DNA from: Bacteroidota bacterium
GTDB lineage: Bacteria > Bacteroidota > Bacteroidia > Chitinophagales > Saprospiraceae
Direction: 5' to 3'
Length of the DNA stretch: 9,587 nucleotides
Assembly: GCA_024280135.1 (NCBI GenBank)
Contig: JAJRQS010000281.1
Location: forward strand, 1-9,587
Of this stretch, positions 6,078 to 9,587 are shown one piece after another. The notes beneath the pieces were generated by a model. That model saw nothing but the letters and a program-made list of their open reading frames with translations, was not told the origin of the DNA and made no database searches. The position numbers and the translations under genes are program-made. The stretch's first letter is position 1; the number at the start of each line of letters is the position of its first letter.

Positions 6078-7106
6078 TCAAGCTCCCAACCCTGCTACAA
6101 ATTCATCCACCACCTGCTCATCCATAGCCCAAGAAGTGACCAAGCGTATAGCGGAATAATCATCATTAACTTTCTTCCAAATATGGAATTCATATTGTTT
6201 TTTCAGCTTGTCAATCAAGGCATTAGGTAGTATTGGGAATATTTGGTTGGTCTCGGTTTGCACCAAAAAATCATAGCCTTTAGCTTCAAAAGCTATTTTC
6301 ATTTTTTGCGCAAGCTGATTGGCATGCTTAGCTAATTCAAAGTATAATTCATCCTGAAATAAAGCCATAAATTGAATACCGATTACTCGCCCCTTTGACA
6401 TCATCGCCCCTTTTTGCTTGACATGATAACCAAAATCTTCTTGCAAATCGGGGTTATTAATAATAATGGCTTCGCCCAAAAGAGCACCGTTTTTTGTACC
6501 GCCTAAATAAAAAACATCCGTATATCGTGCCATATCTGCAAAGTTCAAATCCGCACCTTCCACCATTAAGGCATTCCCTATCCTAGCTCCATCTACAAAC
6601 AAAAACAAGGCATTCTTTTGACAAAATTCATACAGCGCCACCAACTCCAATTTTGTATAATGCGTACCTAATTCAGTGGCATTGGAGATATAAACCAGCT
6701 TTGGTTTAACGACGTGCGGCACATGGCTATGTTGATTTAAGACTTCTTGGATTTGTGCAGGGGTTATTTTTCCGTCTTGCGACAAAATGGTATTCACCTT
6801 GTGCCCTTGTGCTTCGATGGCACCCGCTTCATTGGTACTGATATGTCCCGTAAAAGCAGATATCACGGACTCATGCGGCCGAAGAAGCGCCGAGATGACA
6901 ATCAAATTAGCTTGTGTCCCCCCCGAAACAAAATGAATAACGGAAGTCGCGTTATACAAATGTTGATGGATTAATTGCTTTGCAGCAAAAGAGTATTCGT
7001 CCACTCCATATCCATCTTGTTGAATCCTATTTGTTTGCGCAAGCATCTCCAAAATCCTTGGGTGACAACCTTCACTATAATCATCTTGAAATCTGTATTT
7101 TTTCAC
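6078..7106 (-). CDS. PLP-dependent low-specificity threonine aldolase / beta-eliminating lyase family
   Basis: A 342-residue cytoplasmic enzyme of fold-type I, the usual length for L-threonine aldolases, which cleave L-threonine or L-allo-threonine to glycine and acetaldehyde using pyridoxal phosphate. Family features in order are DDYSEGCHPRIL (8-19), which positions the N-terminus; SGGTQAN (61-67), the phosphate-binding turn; TGHISTNEAGAIE (86-98), with H88 in the place of the residue that stacks on the cofactor; VDGARIG (171-177), with D172 contacting the pyridine nitrogen; LGGTKNGA (201-208), with K205 as the likely Schiff-base lysine; and R321 near the end as a likely substrate carboxylate ligand. 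The start codon is GTG. It is the only conventional start between an in-frame upstream TAG and the conserved N-terminal motif. The gene stands alone with no clear link to its neighbours. Exact substrate preference (threonine, allo-threonine or a related beta-hydroxy amino acid) cannot be read from sequence. Confidence 0.92.
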   Translation of the reverse strand: MKKYRFQDDYSEGCHPRILEMLAQTNRIQQDGYGVDEYSFAAKQLIHQHLYNATSVIHFVSGGTQANLIVISALLRPHESVISAFTGHISTNEAGAIEAQGHKVNTILSQDGKITPAQIQEVLNQHSHVPHVVKPKLVYISNATELGTHYTKLELVALYEFCQKNALFLFVDGARIGNALMVEGADLNFADMARYTDVFYLGGTKNGALLGEAIIINNPDLQEDFGYHVKQKGAMMSKGRVIGIQFMALFQDELYFELAKHANQLAQKMKIAFEAKGYDFLVQTETNQIFPILPNALIDKLKKQYEFHIWKKVNDDYSAIRLVTSWAMDEQVVDEFVAGLGA

Positions 7107-7338
7107 GATAGCTCTGTCTTTGTAACTGTTAATGCACTAAAACCTTTCACAAGGTAAACATTCTTTAGAACTATAAACCACTTTCAAAATCAATGGCGAT
7201 AGAAACTCAGCCCCAAGCTGCTAAAAGGCAAAATCGTGTATATAAATTCTAAAGCCCCTAATTGAACTTAGCCTTCAAAAAACAAATCACGTCCAAAACC
7301 GTTCCTGTATAAACGAAAAGACCCTAAAACAAAAAACC
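7107..7338. other. Divergent intergenic region, aldolase / AMP nucleosidase
   Basis: This 232-bp AT-rich gap separates two genes transcribed away from each other, so both promoters should lie here. I find no exact TAnnTTTG element at a suitable distance on either strand. TATAAA at about 7241-7246 is a weak candidate for the plus strand. No tRNA, riboswitch-like structure or small open frame convinced me. Confidence 0.4.
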
Positions 7339-8112
7339 ATGAAGACAAAGAAAGAAATAGTAGATAATTGGCTACCTAGATACACTGGAACAGCGCTTGA
7401 AGATTATGGTCAATACATTATTTTAGTCAATTTTAGTGCCTATGTCTATCAATTTGCCAAAAAATATGGGGTAGAGATAAAAGGTTTAGATCGTGCCATG
7501 ATGAGCGCAACCGCTGATAACATCACTATTGTCAACTTTGGAATGGGTAGTCCCAATGCGGGTACCATTATAGATTTATTGACCGCTGTCAAACCAAAAG
7601 CCTGTATTTTCTTAGGAAAATGTGGCGGATTAAAGACCAAGAAAAATAAAGTCGGCGATTACATCCTTCCTATTGCAGCTATCCGTGGCGAAGGAACTTC
7701 TAATGACTACTTACCCGCTGAAGTGCCTGCTTTACCCGCATTCGCCTTGCAAAAAGCTATTTCTACCACTATTCGAGACAAGGGGTTAGACTATTGGACG
7801 GGAACTGTCTATACCACCAACAAACGTGTATGGGAGCATCGTGATGACTTCAAAGCTTATTTGAAGTCACTGCGACCGATTGCGATTGATATGGAAACAG
7901 CAACCATCTTTGTAGCCGCTTTTAAGAATAAAATTCCGGCTGGAGCTTTACTGCTCGTTTCAGACATGCCGATGGTTCCAGAAGGAGTCAAAACCGAAAA
8001 AAGCGACAAGGGTGTCTCTAAAAAATATGTCAAAAATCATTTAATCATTGGTATCGAATCTCTAAGGCAACTCATCAACAACTCCCAAACGGTCAAGCAC
8101 TTAAAATTCTAA
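7339..8112 (+). CDS. amn: AMP nucleosidase, short Bacteroidota form
   Basis: A 257-residue cytoplasmic enzyme that hydrolyses AMP to adenine and ribose 5-phosphate, feeding purine salvage. The whole protein matches my memory of the short AMP nucleosidases of Bacteroidota, which lack the N-terminal regulatory domain of the longer E. coli Amn. It belongs to the nucleoside phosphorylase fold. FGMGSPNA (67-74) is the phosphate/ribose-binding loop, FLGKCGG (91-97) and RGEGTSNDY (116-124) are family signatures, DMETAT (184-189) supplies the ribose-binding Glu, and SDMPMVPEGVKT (208-219) carries the likely catalytic Asp209. It ends in TVKHLKF, a tail I associate with this group. The start follows an A-rich leader without a Shine-Dalgarno, as usual for the phylum. 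The stop is 9 bp before the MATE transporter gene, suggesting shared transcription. Function is assigned with high confidence by family; regulation is not visible. Confidence 0.92.
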   Translation: MKTKKEIVDNWLPRYTGTALEDYGQYIILVNFSAYVYQFAKKYGVEIKGLDRAMMSATADNITIVNFGMGSPNAGTIIDLLTAVKPKACIFLGKCGGLKTKKNKVGDYILPIAAIRGEGTSNDYLPAEVPALPAFALQKAISTTIRDKGLDYWTGTVYTTNKRVWEHRDDFKAYLKSLRPIAIDMETATIFVAAFKNKIPAGALLLVSDMPMVPEGVKTEKSDKGVSKKYVKNHLIIGIESLRQLINNSQTVKHLKF

Positions 8113-8121
8113 AACGGGAGG

Positions 8122-9429
8122 ATGAAATCACTCAACCTCCATCGAGAAATTCTTCGGCTTGCCATTCCTAATATTCTGACTAATATTTCTGTGCCCTTGT
8201 TGAGTACAGTGGATACGATATTGATGGGACATTTTTCAGCTACTCACCTCGGAGCCGTAGGTATTGGCTCTATGATTTTTAATTTTTTGTATTGGAATTT
8301 TGGTTTTTTACGGATGGGTACGGTAGGTATTACGGCACAGGCTTATGGCGCCAAGAATCAATCAAATATGATTCACACTGTTGCTCGTGCGATGATGTTG
8401 GCATTGCTTATCTCCTTCGTATTATTAATTCTTCAGTCACCAATTCGCGAAGGCATGATCTATTTAATGCAAGCTACGCCCGACCTCATTCCTTTCGTTC
8501 AAAAATATTATAATGTCCGTATTTGGGCTGCCCCGGCCACTTTAGCCTTATACGGACTATTTGGATTTTTCTTTGGCATGCAAAATGTTTTGACACCTAT
8601 GATATTAACCATATTAATTAATGTGGTGAACATCGTCTTGAGTTATATTTTTATTTATCAATTTGGGATGGATGTAGCAGGCGTCGCATGGGGTACGGTC
8701 ATTGCGCAGTATTTTGGGCTGCTCATCGGTTTGGTCTTATTTAAAAAAAAATATTATTATTTGTGGCCTGCCTTTCGCCGAAAAATTGCTTTTGATTTAG
8801 CACCTTTAAAAAAATTCTTTAGTATCAACCGAGATATATTTATCCGTACACTAAGTTTGAGTTCTACTTTCTTTTTCTTTTATAGCCAATCAGCAAAAAG
8901 TGGAGCCATAGCCCTTGCGGCAAATGTTGTTCTACTCCAATATGTCAATTGGATGTCTTTTGGCGTTGATGGATTTGCCTATGCGACAGAGGCCCTTGTG
9001 GGCAAATACAAGGGCGCCAAAGAAGATACCACTTTGCAGAATACCATTCGATATTCGATGTACTGGGGGATGGGATTGGCTACTTTATTTAGCCTAAGTT
9101 ATTTTGGTTTTGGAGATGGGTTGCTTTGGGTATTTACCGATGAAATCGAAGTTATCGCTTTCGCAAAACCCCTTTTATTTTGGGTTATTCTTTTTCCCAT
9201 TATGGGTACGCCTTCTTATATTTGGGATGGGGTTTATATTGGTTTGACTGCTTCTCGTGCGATGCGTAATACGATGGTCCTGGCTTTTATCGCTTTTCTC
9301 CTGACTTACTATTTAAGTGTAGATATGCTAGGTGTTCATAGTCTTTGGTTGGCGCTTTCTGTCTTTCTTGGACTTCGGGGCGTTATGCAGACTATTTTAT
9401 TTCGACAAAAGGGGTTGGATATTAAATAG
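8122..9429 (+). CDS. MATE-family efflux transporter, DinF-like
   Basis: A 435-residue inner-membrane protein with about twelve hydrophobic segments, typical of multidrug and toxic compound extrusion transporters that export cationic or metabolic compounds using Na+ or H+ gradients. Sequence supporting the DinF branch includes LAIPNILTNISVPLLSTVD (13-31), GFLRMGTVGITAQAYGA (61-77) near the end of TM2, and VDGFAYATEALVGKY (282-296) in the second half. D31 in TM1 is a candidate ion or substrate-coupling residue. Length is normal for the group. The ATG lies 9 bp after the AMP nucleosidase stop. The only purine-rich ribosome-site candidate, GGGAGG, abuts the ATG with no spacer, which is unusually close; the protein's N-terminus matches the family, so I keep this start. 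The substrate cannot be predicted. No hairpin with a T-run follows the stop. Confidence 0.93.
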   Translation: MKSLNLHREILRLAIPNILTNISVPLLSTVDTILMGHFSATHLGAVGIGSMIFNFLYWNFGFLRMGTVGITAQAYGAKNQSNMIHTVARAMMLALLISFVLLILQSPIREGMIYLMQATPDLIPFVQKYYNVRIWAAPATLALYGLFGFFFGMQNVLTPMILTILINVVNIVLSYIFIYQFGMDVAGVAWGTVIAQYFGLLIGLVLFKKKYYYLWPAFRRKIAFDLAPLKKFFSINRDIFIRTLSLSSTFFFFYSQSAKSGAIALAANVVLLQYVNWMSFGVDGFAYATEALVGKYKGAKEDTTLQNTIRYSMYWGMGLATLFSLSYFGFGDGLLWVFTDEIEVIAFAKPLLFWVILFPIMGTPSYIWDGVYIGLTASRAMRNTMVLAFIAFLLTYYLSVDMLGVHSLWLALSVFLGLRGVMQTILFRQKGLDIK

Positions 9430-9587
9430 TAGCTCCAATTAGTCAGCGAATGGAGGAGGATGGCACACAGATGACGCGGATTGGGCGGATTTTCACAGAT
9501 TTATACCCAAAAGCCCGTAGGGACTTTGAAGCTAAAATATTTTGTTTATGGTTTCTATTTTCTTCACCACAGATTACACCGATTTGC
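9430..9587. repeat. Intergenic end region with degenerate CACAGAT..AC.C.GATT repeats
   Basis: No gene is seen in the last 158 bp. A CACAGATGACGCGGATT copy begins at 9466, followed by GGCGGATTTTCACAGATTT. A related CACAGATTACACCGATT copy begins at 9568 and runs into the window edge; the two share about 15 of 20 positions. From memory, similar degenerate strings recur in intergenic DNA of Bacteroidota and other phyla, often near small GxxExxY-type genes. No such gene is visible here. Confidence 0.5.

Noticed and set aside
5926..6159. Plus-strand 77-codon frame
   Set aside because: It overlaps the end of the aldolase gene antisense, has a low-complexity Asn/Gln/Ser-rich end, and shows no ribosome site or family resemblance.
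9433..9455. Hairpin CTCCA/TGGAG after the MATE gene as a terminator
   Set aside because: The stem is only 5 bp with a 13-nt loop and no following T-run.

Overview
The window looks like a chromosomal segment of a Bacteroidota bacterium, possibly a Saprospiraceae-like lineage; this is inferred, not proven. The DNA is AT-rich. Starts are mostly A-rich with weak or no Shine-Dalgarno sequence. One promoter fits the Bacteroidota TTG/TAnnTTTG pattern. Signal peptides end in the ...GQ style common in that phylum, and the AMP nucleosidase is the short form (about 257 residues) I associate with Bacteroidota.

Left two thirds (1-5761, all minus strand): one tightly packed four-gene operon that reads as a redox conduit across the inner membrane. 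In transcription order it encodes (1) a five-helix membrane protein with two His-X13-His pairs, suited to two stacked b hemes (4851-5699); (2) a membrane-anchored, cytoplasm-facing iron-sulfur flavoprotein with an NAD(P)-binding site (3523-4863); (3) a secreted 23-heme c-type cytochrome (1692-3515); and (4) a second secreted multiheme cytochrome with 21 complete heme motifs and a 22nd begun before the window ends (1-1713, no stop seen). Successive genes overlap by 13 bp, are separated by 7 bp, and overlap by 22 bp, so they are probably co-transcribed and translationally coupled. The inferred electron path is NAD(P)H - FAD - Fe-S - heme b (inside) - heme b (outside) - 23 hemes - at least 22 hemes, in one direction or the other. 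The terminal partner is not in the window.

Middle (5762-7338): a non-coding stretch with a weak terminator-like hairpin, then a minus-strand PLP-dependent threonine aldolase/beta-eliminating lyase (6078-7106, GTG start), then a 232-bp divergent intergenic region.

Right (7339-9587, plus strand): a two-gene housekeeping unit, AMP nucleosidase followed 9 bp later by a DinF-type MATE transporter. The last 158 bp are non-coding and hold two copies of a degenerate CACAGAT..AC.C.GATT repeat of a kind common in intergenic DNA.

The main interest is the cytochrome/flavoprotein operon. Its two giant cytochromes share one three-heme module, the second has recently duplicated part of itself in 219-bp units, and the flavoprotein has a rearranged domain order and an unusual ferredoxin ligand set.
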